DNA from: Phlebiopsis flavidoalba
Taxonomy: Eukaryota; Basidiomycota; Agaricomycetes; Polyporales; Phanerochaetaceae
NCBI GenBank assembly: GCA_035772785.1
Contig: JAOCPU010000012.1
Coordinates: forward strand, 310,001-374,000
Direction of reading: 5' to 3'
DNA: 64,000 bases
The notes beneath the pieces are model-generated. The model saw nothing but the letters and a program-made list of their open reading frames with translations. It searched no databases and was not told the origin of the DNA. The translations under genes and the position numbers were made by a program. This document shows, one piece after another, positions 43,551-55,281 of the stretch (positions are counted from its first letter, which is position 1; each line of letters begins with the position of its first letter).

Positions 43551-46500
43551 TCACCACCTACCCTGCCCAAACGAATACGCCAACGCCTCATGCGTAAGCA
43601 AATACGCCCTCCGAAATCCACCCCCTTTCCTCCCCCCCCCTCCCGCCCCCTCAAACCCACCATACTTCTCCGTCGACTACCCCGCCCGCCGCGGATGCGC
43701 CGCGCGATCCGGATTCGCAACGCGAAACTGCCGTGCGGCCCCCTCCTTAGCTGACGCGCGCGTGCGCCGCCTGGCGCCGGATCGCGCGGTCCCGCTCCTC
43801 GCTCTCCGTGTCCGCGTCCGACGTCGCGGTGTCCCTCTGCGGCGCATCTCTCGGTGTGGGGGCCCGGCGCGTGCCCGCGCGGCGCACGTACGGTTTTCGG
43901 CGTTGGTCCTAGTCCCGCGGGAGGGGGCGTGCGTGCATTGTGGCGGCTGCTCTTGTGATGAGGGTGGTGTTTGTGCGTGAGAGTGCGAGTGCGAGGTGGA
44001 GGTGCTGGGGCGGTGCTGTGGGCGGGGGCGGATGCCGGCGGCGGCGAGGGCCGCTGAGCGATGCGGGGCGTGCGCGCTGGTGTTTTTGCATGCGGTGGGC
44101 TTAGGATCAGTCTCACGCCTTGTCCCTTCATGCAGTAACGTGTATTTCCTCTGCTGCAGTTTGGTACGCTGCTCACCCGGGACACATAGCGACACAAACA
44201 ATCGCCACACTCCCAGCTGGCGCCGTGATCCCCCGCCGTCCGCTCACCTACTACCTCATCGCATGGACGCTGAGGCGCATTGCGCACGGACAGGCATCGT
44301 GAGCATGGGGCCCGGCCGAGCACCGTGCGAATGGCGCACGTAACGCGTCCTCGCAGCTCGTGCTCCGTTTGCCCGGGTCTCGTCGGTGCGCAAGCGTCAT
44401 CCCCAGCGCGCGGATACAACGCGCCCCGTCGGGTCCGTGCTGTACACGCGCGAACGGCGTTGCGGAATAGCTCTGGCGGGGCGGTTAGACGCGCGTATGC
44501 GCAAAGGAGGGTGGACGTATAATCGGCCGTGTATGGCCCTTAAGCTGATCATCGGGGGGGGGGGGGGGGGGGGGACAGAGGCGGCGCCGTTGGCCTATCA
44601 CAACAAGCCCGACGGTTCTCTCTCTCCAGGACCGCGGGGTCCACTCCCGGGAGATCTCGTACATATATCCTGGCAAAGCGGACACCTGCACGCCTCATCA
44701 GTCCTCTGCACCCAAAACACAGTGTGGCAAACGCACCAGAAATGCCGGACAAACACCACCACCGTCCGCCGGCCCGCAAACAAACTCCCCAACGGCACCC
44801 TCACCCCCGTCTGCGACACCACCACAAGCACCCGCCGCGCGCGCCAGCTGCTCTTCCGCCGTGGGATACCCCCACCTCGAAACGCCCCCTCCCCCTCCTT
44901 CCCACGCAGCAGGCGAACACCCCCGCCCGTGCGCCCCCCGCCGGCAGCAGGAGACGCAAGCCGCAGCGCAGGCGTCGACTGGCCGAGCGGCGCACTGCCG
45001 AACGCAAGGGGCTCGGAGAACGATATCTCCGCGTACGCCTCTTCCTTCCTCCTGGGCGGCGGCGGGGGTGGTGGTGGCAACGGCGAGTCGCGGTCTTTCG
45101 TGGGGAGGGGCGCCTTGAGGTGTTTTTCTCGGGCAGGTTTTGGGCGTGGGGCTCTCGGGGTCCGTCTGGAGTTGCTGTTTTGGCGGCGCTCGCAAGCGGG
45201 ACGCAACTGCGCCACCGGCAAATACCCCTCCGCCTCTTTCGCGGCGGGACGCAACCCTCAGCGGCGACGTGCTCCCCGCGGGCAAATACCCCTCTTGCAC
45301 CGGGCTGCTCGTGAGCAGCGGCACCGCGGGAGACGTGCTCCTCGGCGGCGGCGCCGGCGGCGAGCGCGGCAACGGCGCCGGACTGCGATACGCTCGCCCT
45401 TCGCACGGGCGCGGGCGCGGGGACGTCCGTCTTCGCGCGGGCTGTGTACGGCCTCGCGGGCGGCGGCGGCGCGGGGACGCTCTGCGCGCGCGCGACGTCG
45501 TGTTTTGCTCGAGGCGTCGGGTTGTGTTGGCGTCGAGTCTGGTGCTGGCGACGCTCGTGTTCGCGCTCGGCGCGAGGGCTCGTGTTCGGGAGCGGCTTGA
45601 GGGCGAGGTTGACGTGGCTGAGCGACTTCTTCGGCTCGAGGGGGCTTGGGGCAGCTTCGACGCCGGCGGCGCGTCGTCCAGCGAGGGCACGCGCACGACC
45701 GCCGGCGCGGGGCTCGAAATGATCTTCCCCCGCACACCCTGCCTGCCTCGAGACGTTTCTGCATCTCCAACAAACTCGTCGTGCGGCTCCTCCGGCGGAG
45801 ACTGCTCACCATCGCGACCTCGCTGTCCGACTCGGCGCTCCGCCCGGGGAGGCGCGTTACGCTCGCCGCGAGGGGCGCGAGGGGGTCCCCTCGCGCCCCG
45901 TCCGACATCGGTGAGGATGTTGAGGTGGGCGGGGGAAGCAGAATCGCGAACTCGGCGCTCGCAATCCGCACGGGGGCGTACTCGCGACGATCGTCTCCCG
46001 TTAATTCGAGTGGGACTCGGGCGAGGGGAGCGGCCTCGGAGGGGGAGGTCGCCGACGCTGATCGAGCTGAGCGTGTCGTCGGGGTCATGGGCGGGGTGCG
46101 TGCGCGCCCCTCGGCGAAGGGCAGGCGGTCGTGTGCGCCGAAGACGAAGCCGTGCGATTGGCGGATGTCGTATGCGTATTGCGCGTCGTCGGGGGCGGGG
46201 GCGTGGCGGCGTTGCGCGTCGTCGATTGTGTTTGCGCGTGCGGGCTCTTTTTCCTGATGTCGTGAATGGTGTAGGCGCCGTTCACGGATTGTGAGCGCCG
46301 GCGGTAGTGGTATTGCGAGGCGCGGCGCAGCGGTGGGCGGTCGGGGTCTCTGTACATTGTCGTTCGCCTGCGGCGTGGGCGTCGTCGGCGTCGGAAGGGA
46401 GGATGAATGAGTCGTCTGCGTCGCTCGGGCGTTTTTCTGGACTTGGGCGGGCGCAGGGGCTTCGCCCCCTTCGTGGCGTCCGCGAGGTAGCCCTTCGCGA

Positions 46501-46892
46501 GGCCGTACCACGGCCTCTGCTGCTCAAATTTCTGCCATCTTCGCCGGCGTGAACGGCTCGGGGGTCTGCGGGTCCGCATACAGTATATGCGTTCTCGGTG
46601 GTGCTGTGGGCGGAGCGAGGGACACGGGCTCATCGAGCGGCGTGTCGAGCGCAGGCGCGCTGGAGTGGGCCCGCGAGCGCAAACACGGCGAGGGGGGCAA
46701 ACGGGTCGGTGGGGTCCTACTGGCTGGGGCCAGCGCGCCGAGTAGGGAAACACCGGCGCGGGCTTACGCTTAATGCGCGTCGGTCGACGGTGCAGAGGCC
46801 ATGTCTTCACACGGGAAGCTGGCCTCTTCGTTGTCGTCGTCGTTAGTTCGAGGGTTCGAGCCAGAGAGGGGGAGGAGGAGCGCACCGCTCAT
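43551..46892 (-). CDS. Large intrinsically disordered hypothetical protein (basic, Pro/Arg/Ser-rich)
   Basis: The function is unknown. The ATG at 46892 opens MSGALLLPLSGSNPRTNDDD, then RIKRKPAPVFP (about 46775). Ordered-looking islands follow: QQRPWYGLAKGYLADATKG (about 46525-46465), RRASQYHYRRRSQSVNGAYT (about 46320-46270), DDAQYAYDIRQSHGFVFGAH (about 46190-46130), RTPPMTPTTRSARSASATS (about 46100), EYAPVRIASAEFAILLPPP (about 45985), GDPLAPLAASVTRLPG (about 45900), SDSEVAMVSSLRRRSRTTSL (about 45820), VRVPSLDDAPPASKLPQAPS (about 45690), and at the end GAARQFRVANPDRAAHPRRA (about 43740) with KYGGFEGA, then AYLLTHEALAYSFGQGRW and a stop at 43551-43553. The frames alternate constantly in the GC-rich body. 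A 21-bp G run (44554) lies inside. RRRSRTTSL and similar sites suggest phosphorylation. The plus-strand ORFs of up to 404 codons over the same interval are shadows of this composition. Confidence 0.65.
44554..44574 (+). repeat. G homopolymer, 21 bp
   Basis: A pure run of G on the plus strand reads as poly-C on the strand of the disordered-protein gene that spans it. If that part is exonic it would encode polyproline, but its length is likely to be misread. Confidence 0.85.
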
Positions 46893-47646
46893 ATGAGGGG
46901 AGCAGCGCGTGGGCGCGGTGCGGACGGCGCGAAGGAGAGGGCAGGCAGCTGCAGCCTGGGCTCTGTCCTGATAGCTACTTGAGGCCGCCCACGCTGCCTG
47001 GCTCCCCCCGCCACGCGCCATCGCCGTGCTGCGCTCTCTCGCGCTTTCGTCCGTGGCCATATCAGTGGCATTTCTGCTCGCTGTCTGCGAACGTATCCAG
47101 GGCTGCGACGGCCGTGTCTGGGCCCTGCGCTGGTTCTCGGGGATTAAACACAGAAGGTGCAATGCCCGGACGAGGCGTTCAAATCAAAGACAAGCCCCGC
47201 TGCTTACATTCCAGCGCTCCCTCTCGCCTCGCCTCGAGGCTCCTCACCCGCTCCCTAGAATTCATCATCATTTCAGCGACGAAACAAGGGACCACACCCG
47301 TTGCTTAATGTCCTGTATCGTGTATCGTCTACGTTTCGCTGAAAAAAAACACGCGAAATATGCGTCGAAAGCCCAAATGAGAGCCAGGCGAGTGTGTTTA
47401 CCTCACCAGCGCTTCGCCGGCGTTCGCGGAGTTTCCTCTGTGTCCAACGACCAGGCACAGCGACTTCGAAAAATCCGGTGGTTGACCGCTCCAGGCCGTG
47501 TGAATACGTCCATTCCTGTGTGAGTACAATAATCTACGAACCCGACCACCGTCTATGAACGTCCTCTAGACACACCAGCCCGTGAGCATCACCACAACCA
47601 CAAACAAATCAACCCCACGTACATCCCTCACCCCACCCTTCCGCGC
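46893..47646. other. No gene recognised; promoter of disordered-protein gene
   Basis: About 750 bp lies between two minus-strand genes. The plus-strand ORF at 47026-47523 shows no family signal. C/T-rich blocks on the minus strand near 46900-47250 fit a leader or promoter for the gene starting at 46892. Confidence 0.4.
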
Positions 47647-49291
47647 CTACTCCTCGACATCACAGATCTCCTGCACGCCCTCCCGGAAGAACACCACATT
47701 GTACTCCACCAGCCCGCGCCGGTTCTCGTAGATCGCCGTCGGGAGCAGCGCGAGCAGCGCCAAGCTGCCGGCGTGATGAGTGTGGTACGTCCAGCGTCGT
47801 GCTGCCCGCGCACCGCCTGCGCGCTCGGCGCCGAGCGCCCAACCGGGCGAGAGCGACGTCGCCGCGCTGGGGTGGAACAGCGACTTGAGCCCCTTCTGCG
47901 GCGGCTTTGTCGGCACTGCGTGGGAGCACCGTCGGCACGTGCGCACCTGGCGTGAGGGGCGTGAGGCTGCGCGGGGACGCGGGCGGCGGGCGCGCAGCGG
48001 CGCGGGGCTCGCGGAGGCGGAGCGGGGGCGGCTTGGGGGTGGGCGGCAGCGGAGGGGCGCGGGGGAGTTGGCGGTGCCTTGGGGGGACTTGTTTATGGCG
48101 GGGGACGCTTGCACGGAGACGGATCTGTGCGGCCGGTTTAGATTGCCGGCGGGGACGGTCGTGTGAGAGGAGAATTACCCGATAAGAGCGGGCCGAACGA
48201 GTTGAGCATCTGGAGGTAATCGCTGCACAGGCTGTGCTCCACCACCGTGGGCGCGGTCGACGGGCGACGCGTCTGTCGCGACGTATAATCGTGACGACGC
48301 ATCGAAGAGGAACGCTTTCGACGATTGCGAATTCTGTCGCTTATTTCAGCATGTGTCACGCTTCGACAAGTCCCGAGCTCACTGCACAGAATACGTTGAG
48401 CAAGTCTTCCAAGTATGGCCAGAGAGGGTATCAGCTTGTGCAGCACTCGCGAGAACGCTTCATGCAGCGAGTGGTCATATATTGACGTGAGATGGAATTC
48501 GATGGGTATCTGTTCATATTCGGGTCTGAAATGTCAACCAGTTTCATCCGTAACTCTTTGCTGTATGAGCCGGAAGTTCTCTGCGACAAGTCAGGTTGAT
48601 GCGTATCTATAATAAAGTATCTCGCACCAATCTTGTATTCCTCCGACAAGACATCCGACCCTTGTTGCACAAACACCTCGAGGTGCATACCCGGGTGGTT
48701 CTGATACGCCGTAACAACCGCTTCCGCCAACTTGACAATCGGCTGCTGAGTAAAAGTCCTACCCGCGCATACACCCAGTCAACACGCGCAGCTCCGCCCC
48801 ACACCCGCCCAGCTCACCCACCTGAATATCAATCACAAAACACCAGCGTCGAGAACTGGCTGAGAGCGGCGCCTCCAACGTGTCCAGCGTGCTCGTGCCG
48901 GGGCAATCCCACATCCTCCAGCGGCACAACCGTGCTGGGGCCCTAGTTCAACACACGCTCCGACGGGGACGCGCGAAAGCACACGCACTCGTACGTATGC
49001 CGCGACACGCGCGTCGGTCATCTCGCGAGGTAGAAAACGTCTTGCACTTCGGCGGTAGAGCGCGTTTGAACAGCACCTCCTGGATCGACGTCTTGCCGCT
49101 CCTGTCCTCCCTTCAGCCCCGGAATGTAGCACGAGGAGACAGAAGGCGCACCGCCGCATGCCCAGGAGCAGCACCTTCGTCCGCCAGCACGCTCTCTGCG
49201 GGGCTCCATCCCCGACGGAGCACGAGGCAGTCGTTGAACCGTAGAAGGAGCCGCTGAGGCCGACGTGGCTTGAGGAGCGCGAGGCTGCCAT
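47647..49291 (-). CDS. GTR2: Rag GTPase Gtr2 (RagC/D orthologue)
   Basis: Gtr2 forms the Gtr1-Gtr2 heterodimer on the vacuolar membrane that activates TORC1 when amino acids are plentiful. The start at 49291 gives MAASRSSSHVGLSGSFYGST. KVLLLGMRR follows, and after a 51-bp intron SGKTSIQEVLFKRALPPK, which together make the Walker A loop G-M-R-R-S-G-K-T-S (about 49150-49045). LSQFSTLVFVIDIQ is reached through frame shifts (about 48880), then MAEAVVTAYQNHPGMHLEVF (about 48730-48670), VLSEEYKI, PINFHLTSIYDHSLHEAF in another frame (about 48510-48450), HKLIPSLAI, LEDLLNVFCA-like sequence (about 48380), CSDYLQMLNSFGPLL (about 48230-48185), a low-complexity Ser/Pro/Arg stretch, and ENRRGLVEYNVVFFREGVQE (about 47725-47660) with the stop at 47647. 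The C-terminal roadblock fold is recognisable. A 24-bp G run lies just upstream of the start. Confidence 0.86.
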
Positions 49292-49758
49292 TATCCGTGT
49301 GCGGCGATGGGGGGGGGGGGGGGGGGGGGGGGCGGGGGGGTCGGGAAGAGCTGTGAGGATGTGAGGAAAAGCGCAGGCCTAGGCGCCGGGGGGGAGGCGC
49401 AGGTGCCACGTGCGGGGGATCGAGATTGTCAGGCACGGACGCGCCGCTGTCTAGCCCGATCTTGTTGCAGGTTTGTCCCCGATTTGCATTGTCGGCTGCA
49501 ACGTTGGCCATGTCTAACTTGAATTCTACACACTCTCATGCCTGCAAGGCCTCCAGCAGCGAATTAGACACCCAAATAACCCCACCGCACACGCTCTCTC
49601 ACGATGTCCACGGACTGGGATCATCATCCCACGCCGACGAGCATACGTATCCGGCTCGCGCGCATGACTAGCACCCTGGCCGCCGCAGCATAACCCAGTA
49701 GTATATAGACCCTTCCTAGCATCACAGCCACCCGTGTTACCGCGTCCACGACTTCACC
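49292..49758. promoter_or_regulatory. Divergent promoter region, GTR2 / hydrolase B
   Basis: A 467-bp gap separates the two start codons. It contains the G tract at 49309-49340 near the GTR2 start and a TATATAG sequence at about 49693-49699, some 60 bp before the hydrolase B ATG, which is well placed for a TATA box. Confidence 0.5.
49309..49340 (+). repeat. G tract (24 G, C, 7 G)
   Basis: A 24-bp pure G run is followed after one C by seven more, in the 5' leader or promoter of GTR2 (poly-C on its transcript strand). It is prone to length errors and has strong G-quadruplex potential on the plus strand. Confidence 0.85.
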
Positions 49759-52290
49759 ATGGACAGGACAGCAAGAACAGCCTACACTGGGCTCCCGACC
49801 CGCCACGCAAGAGCAGATGGGGCTGGCGCGCCGCGGCGCTCGTGCGCAGCCGCTTGCTCGCGGGGTAAAAAACATCGGCTGTATGGAGCGTATGCGCCCG
49901 CGCGCGGTGTCCGCGAGAACACCGCGGGCGGACTGGTATACGTCGTGTGGGTACGGGGATCGGAGGTGGTTTGGGATATCGTGGGTTGTTGTTGATTGGG
50001 GTCTTGTGGGACTTTGTGACGAGGTTCGCATGTACAGGTCCCTGGAAGCAGGCTCAACGGAACGCTGGAATGGGTCCCCTGTTATGCGGACAAGACAATC
50101 CCCAGTGCGCGAGGCTCATGGTAAGAAACCCTCATCCTTCAACGTCCGTCAATATGCTGAACTCGGGGCAGGTCCCGCTCGAACTACGCAAAGCCTGACG
50201 GCCCCGAAGCCGGCATCGCCCTCCTCAAAGTCCCCTCCAAAACTCAGCCCGACGCACAAAGAATACAAAGGCCCCATCCTCTTCAACCCCGGCGGGCCCG
50301 GCCGGCTCCGGCGTCGGCTTCGTCCTCTCCCTCGGCGCAAGCCTCCAAAAGCTCCTCGGCGCCGACTACGACATCATTCGGGTTCGAACCCGCCGGTACG
50401 ACCCCCCCCTTCTTGCTACCCCATTACAGACGCTAATCCGACTACACAGGGGCATCGCGCGCCACGACGCCCCGCGTGCGCGCGCATTCACCGGACGAGG
50501 ACCCCGGAGGGCACCGCGTGGCGCATCCGCGAGACGAGCGACCCGATGCTCAACGCGAGCGCGGACGGGCAGTGCCGCGCCGTGTACGGGCATCGCTCGC
50601 GCTTCGGATACCAGGTGTATGGGTGAGCTCGCGCGCGAGAACGCGCGGGATGTCGCGCCGTTTGGTGACGACTGCGCTTGTGGCGCGGGATATGTTGAGT
50701 ATTGTGAGGGCGCCATGGGGGGGAGCAAGCTGCAGTATTGGGGGTTCTCTCGTAAGTTTGTTCGAGTTTGCAGTGTGGAGGGTGCTGATGGTGGTTAGGT
50801 ATGGGACTGTGTTGGGAGCAACGTGAGCATACCGTGCACGATGACTTTGTATTTTCTGACCGCAAATTTTTTCAGATATGCCGCAATGTTCCCGGTTGCG
50901 GTCATACTCTCTTTTTGTTTTGTTTCCGGTTTGACCCCCTTTCATCCAGGATAACGTCGGAAGACTGATCATCGACTGGTAGCTACGTCTCACTCTGTTC
51001 GTAAACAGATTATTAAATTGTTTTTCTCCCTAGGGGGGTGGTTGATTCGTACGATTATTATCAAGGTACGCTGGTATACATGTATACCAACCAGACCGAA
51101 CGCCTGCTTCACGCTGCGGTTAGGCCTCTGGTCAAACAACCTCCTCGACACCGACAAAGGCTACCACATGTTCATGCAAGCCTGCGTCGACGCTGGCTCC
51201 CCAGCTCTGCGCGCTGTACGAACCCACCGTCGAAACAAGTCCACGAACGAATCTCCAACATCCTCACGAGCCTCCAAACTCCGCCCGCTCGCCGTGCACG
51301 CCCCGCTCGTACGGCCTCGTCGACTACCGCGTCGCGCGCAGCCGCGCCGCTTCTTCATGCTCCTCTACGCGCCGTACGCACGTACGGAGAACAGCACCGC
51401 GGCTGCGCAGCTCGTCAGCCGCGCTCAGCGGCGGCGGAAAAGGGCGACGGCGCGCCGCTCGCACGGCGTACGACCCGTACGCGTCTTCCCGCTGCACTGC
51501 GCGCTCCCACGTGCCCGGGCGGCGCGAGACGCGACCGGACGCACGGGCGGGTGGGACCGCGCAGACGGCGATCATGTGCGTGGGGACGCGGGGGGGGCCT
51601 CCGCGCGAACGACACGCTCGAGGACGTGAGCAGCATTTTGCGGATTTGTTTGAGGATTCGGATTAGGGAGTTTGCGGAAATTTGAGGTCTTGCGTGCGAG
51701 GTGGCAGGTGCGTGGGGAGCTGTTTTTCGCGTTTCTCGTAGCTGTGGGGTTAATGAGTTGTCAGTGGGTGGGAATCAAGCCGGTCGAAACGCTTTGACGG
51801 TAAGTGTTGCTCCTTGCAATCTTTTTTGCTGTCCTAGGAATCCTTAGCGTGTGACCATAGGCAAATTTGTCGCGGGAACACGTCGTATCCTATCCTAATT
51901 GCTCCGGTAACACGGCTGAATCCGGTTACGACCGCTCGCACAGTTAAGCACTCTATCACACTGTCAATCACATTTATCGCTTAAGCGAACGTGCTTATCG
52001 TGCAGTGCACACACGATGTCAAAAGGAATTCAACGGCTCGGTTGTTCTCACACAAGACTCCGCCTGGGGTAAGTCATATGAAAGACATGTCGTACATGTA
52101 AACTGACCGGTGTTCCGTGCAGGCACTGCACCCTGGCCAGCCAAGTCGTCCCGTTGTGCACGCGCGACGGCGCCAATTCAGGGCCCTTAGTACTTCAGGG
52201 ATGGGAAGCTTCCGAGGAATGGAACCGTATGTGCCCATTCAGGACAAGAATCTTCCCTACGCGACCCAAAGTGTCACCTGGCATGGATAA
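49759..52290 (+). CDS. Alpha/beta hydrolase, TAP-like (S33 peptidase type), copy B
   Basis: This is a paralogue of copies A (33198) and C (59452). The start at 49759 gives MDRTARTAYTGLPTRHAR, then a basic stretch and a signal-anchor region obscured by frame breaks. Blocks in order are LNGTLEW..PCYADK (about 50055), an intron, KPDGPEAGIALLKVPSKTQP read in the shifted frame (about 50190-50250), EYKGPILFNPGGPG (about 50260-50300, oxyanion glycine motif), GVGFVLSLGASLQKLLGADY and DII (about 50310-50380), TTALVARDMLSIVRA (about 50660-50710), LQYWGFS and YGTVLGAT split by an intron at the nucleophile Ser (about 50730-50825), YAAMFP, NVGRLIIDW (about 50950-50980), DTDKGYHMFMQACVDAG (about 51150-51195), VHERISNILTSLQT (about 51235-51280), GNTA-type Asp motif (about 51905-51935), EFNGSVVLTQDSA (about 52025), and an intron, then GHCTLASQVVPLCTRDGAN (catalytic His, about 52123). 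The C-terminus AIQDKNLPYATQSVTWHG ends at 52288-52290. Confidence 0.8.
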
Positions 52291-54000
52291 AGGAGCTTGC
52301 TAAGGCGAGCGATCGCAATACCATGGAGGCACTGGGACGGAACTGAAGCCAGTCTCTTTGAATGCTCCCCACGACTTGCCGTACGTGTCTGGAGTCGGCA
52401 AGACTTCAAATTTCCCTTGAAGCTGTTCATAAGGCGTATGTGGACGCTATGCATATCCTTCCACCACCACTACTGTGTATAATCTCGAGCAACCCAAATA
52501 TCTGGTCTCGCGTTTTACATGCCTATTTCTGAATGTATGTGCCACCGTGACCGCCATTGCACCTGGTCTCAGATGGGCTTGCCCCTTGGCTCCCTCTTGA
52601 AATCTTCACTGGCCTTCAGGGCGGATCCAAGCCGCTTACTTACCCTTCCATTCCACTATTAATCAAGCTGAAGCTGCCCAAGGTTCAGCCGTATCCGCCA
52701 TCTGCGCATCTGTCGGACACGGACAGGAACACACGGACAGAGATTTCCGTGTCTTGGATCTCAATAGTGAGCATCGGGGGAAACCGGGGGAAGTTTCAGG
52801 GCGCCACAGTGACAGGTGTAGCCCCTACGTACCTAGACGAACATAATCTTTATCATTGTGCAAACCGGGCCAGTAGCAAGAGATCCGTCGCCACACCCCA
52901 CAGTGCCTTGCCGTAATACTGATACCACTTCGACCCGCTCTTCTGCGACTTCAGATGAGTGCACACACTCTGTGCCCACTGCCTTAGACCCCAGGTACCC
53001 AGCATTTCTTGCGGCCGTCATCTGGCTCCAGAGCCGTACACAAGGAACAGTCAGCTGCAAAGTACTTTTCCACGAACTTGACAGCATTTTCTTGTTCCCT
53101 TCAGTGCGACATAAAAGGATGGAAGCCAAGAGATTTATCAGTGATCCTCACGCGTTTTAGTTAACCAAGCTTCGCCTCGCCACCCAAAGCATTAATACCG
53201 TGTTTTGCGGCTAGGGCCTCCGCCACCGCCCCTCGCACTGGCATGGCGCGTACGGCCGATAAGCCCCCCCCATCCATTCTTCAGTACCAGAGGAGAAACC
53301 CGCCCCTATGAGCATTCCCGAGTCAGCGTAATCAGAAAAACAGCCCATCCCACCTTTAACAGATGTCTATTTTACATACACCAGTAGCGGCCCAAGTTCG
53401 ATGGGTGACCCAACGCTGGGCGACATCAAAAACTGCCGCGATTGGCCAGTTGTCCTCTTCTATGATGCGACTATCATATCAATCGACCGCCCGAAACTGA
53501 CGCAACCCCTCACCTATAAGATACCGATAGCTAGTCAACTCCCTCCCCCCCCCTTCTCGTATTCAAGCCTAATCCATTAACTAACCCACACGCCTACTTG
53601 ATTCCAAATCTTCAGTAATCGGAATGATCAGCCACTGCCGACTCCGCCCGAATATTGTGCTCATGCTGGGAAACGCGGCTTGCCGATGAAAGATAGGATG
53701 AAGTCACAGATCCCATACAAAATGACTGTCAGAGCACAGCCTATGACTCTGTAGTGGACTCACCTCGCCATCATAATCTATACTCAAACACACTTAACTC
53801 CCTCACCCCCCTCGAATTTTCGCCAGCTGCCCCATATCCAAGATCGGAACCTCACCCCATCACGCCTTAAGAGAGGGTACGTCCGACCTCCCAGGATCCG
53901 CTTCCCCTCCGATCGCCGCCTCCTTTGTTTTTTAAATTTCCGCACTCCGCTCGCCCTGCCAAACTAACCAAAGCTCCTCCAACATCAGTGCGAGCCCTAA
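52291..54000. other. Long stretch without a recognised gene
   Basis: About 1.7 kb. ORFs of 60-119 codons on both strands lack family signal. The part from 53160 to 53950 is rich in C-runs and CCTCACC-like blocks on the plus strand, which look like promoter or leader composition. There is no repeat structure I can define. Confidence 0.35.
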
Positions 54001-54002
54001 TT

Positions 54003-55098
54003 ATGGGCGCCAACGCGTATGGTCAGACGGGCAGCACCAACGGCAGCACAGCCCGCCATTTATCATCCGGACGGCGAGTCCCTAGCCGCTGTTATTGCAG
54101 ATATACCCTCCCTCGTCCGCGTCAAGTGCGGTGACGTGCGGCCTGGGAAGACCACCGGGGCAATACCGCGCGACGCCACGGCGGCAAGAAGCCACTTCCA
54201 TCTCTTGTGGTCCTCCCCGTTTGGTTTTTCCATACAAGCTAGAGAGCACGTGAACATCTCTTGCGACAGCAGTTGGCAATACGCAGAACGCACCGATCGA
54301 TCGCGATACCCGCCAACCCCTACTTGCCCCTACTCCCAGGCCAGCCACGAGACTTGGGACGACGCTTCTAGGCGATCTGACATTAGGGTCGTGCATTCGT
54401 CATCGACAAAGTGCTGGACGAGAATGGCGTTGAAGGTTGGCGTGGGGTTGGAGAAAAGTGCCGAAATGGCATTTCGCGAGGTTGCTATCTGGATGGGGGA
54501 GTGTTCAGCCGCACCGCGGAGACCGCAGGAAAGCTCCTTGAAAGAGTAGGAAGGTTCACTATAGACCTTGCTATCCGTTGGAAATGTTCAACATGATTCA
54601 ATCTCTGGCGATGGTAAGCCCCCGAACGACCTTTTTTGTCATGATGGCCTAGCAAGCTCACAAAATCCCAGCCACCACCATATATCAACGTCTGCACGTC
54701 GGGTCCTGTACCTCGCTGATGTCGCTCACCCTGACGGTAGTAGAGCTGGCCGAGGCAAAGCCGTGGGTTGGCGAGAAGCAATGGGAGCTCAATCTTGCAC
54801 TACTCAGAGATGTCTCTCGCCCCACGTGTTGCGCCGGCTTCAGATCTGCATCGTCCACAGCACGCGCGCGGACGTCTTGTGAGGACGCATTGTACCAAGT
54901 CAAGCGCATTCGATGGAGCGTCCTCGGCGAGGCTACTGAGCGATTTATCGCTTCTCTCGAACAAGTTGCATTCGTTTACCGACGGAGCAAATGAATGGAT
55001 TGGAGACCATATCTGGCAAGAGATCGAGTTTCTGTTAAGATCCTTCAAGGAAGATAGGCAGCTCCTTGTCGTCCGCCGACATTTCTGCGTGACTTGAC
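54003..55098 (+). CDS. Unrecognised protein(s), coding-like blocks in several frames
   Basis: I cannot name this gene. A first segment (54003 on) opens MGANAYGQTGSTNGSTA, whose GANAYGQTG recalls an RCC1-type repeat motif, and in a shifted frame reads YHPDGESLAAVIADIPSLVR followed by VKCGD, also RCC1-like. A middle segment (54411 on) reads MLDENGVEGWRGVGEKCRNG. A later segment (54719-55098) has MSLTLTVVELAEAKPWVGE, then LRRLQICIVHSTRADVL, DALYQVKRIRW and FIASLEQVAFVYRR, with the amphipathic pattern seen at the C-terminus of fungal F-box/LRR-type proteins. These may be one gene or two. No stop or start is secure. Both the RCC1 and the F-box ideas are weak pattern matches. Confidence 0.3.
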
Positions 55099-55281
55099 TT
55101 TACTCAGAGATATTGAGGAGCATCGCAAATTGTAGTGAGTTGCCCTCCCATCGACGGGCTAGACTCTGCTTGACGTATCTGACAACATCGATTATCTTAC
55201 AGTTTTGCTACCGACGAGAGAACGAGCGAGTTCGCGTTGCTGAAGCTGGGCCAGAGTTCTTGATGCTTTGTTACAGTTCTA

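Noticed and set aside
44386..46294. Plus-strand ORFs of 404 and 384 codons over the disordered-protein gene
   Set aside because: They are antisense shadows of very GC-rich sequence: Arg/Gly/Ala-dominated, mutually overlapping and without family blocks, while the minus strand carries recognisable conserved islands.
50376..50402. GGGTTCGAACCC palindrome as a regulatory dyad or tRNA arm
   Set aside because: It is coding sequence of hydrolase B (the segment after GADYDII), and the symmetry is explained by codons for G-F-E-P.
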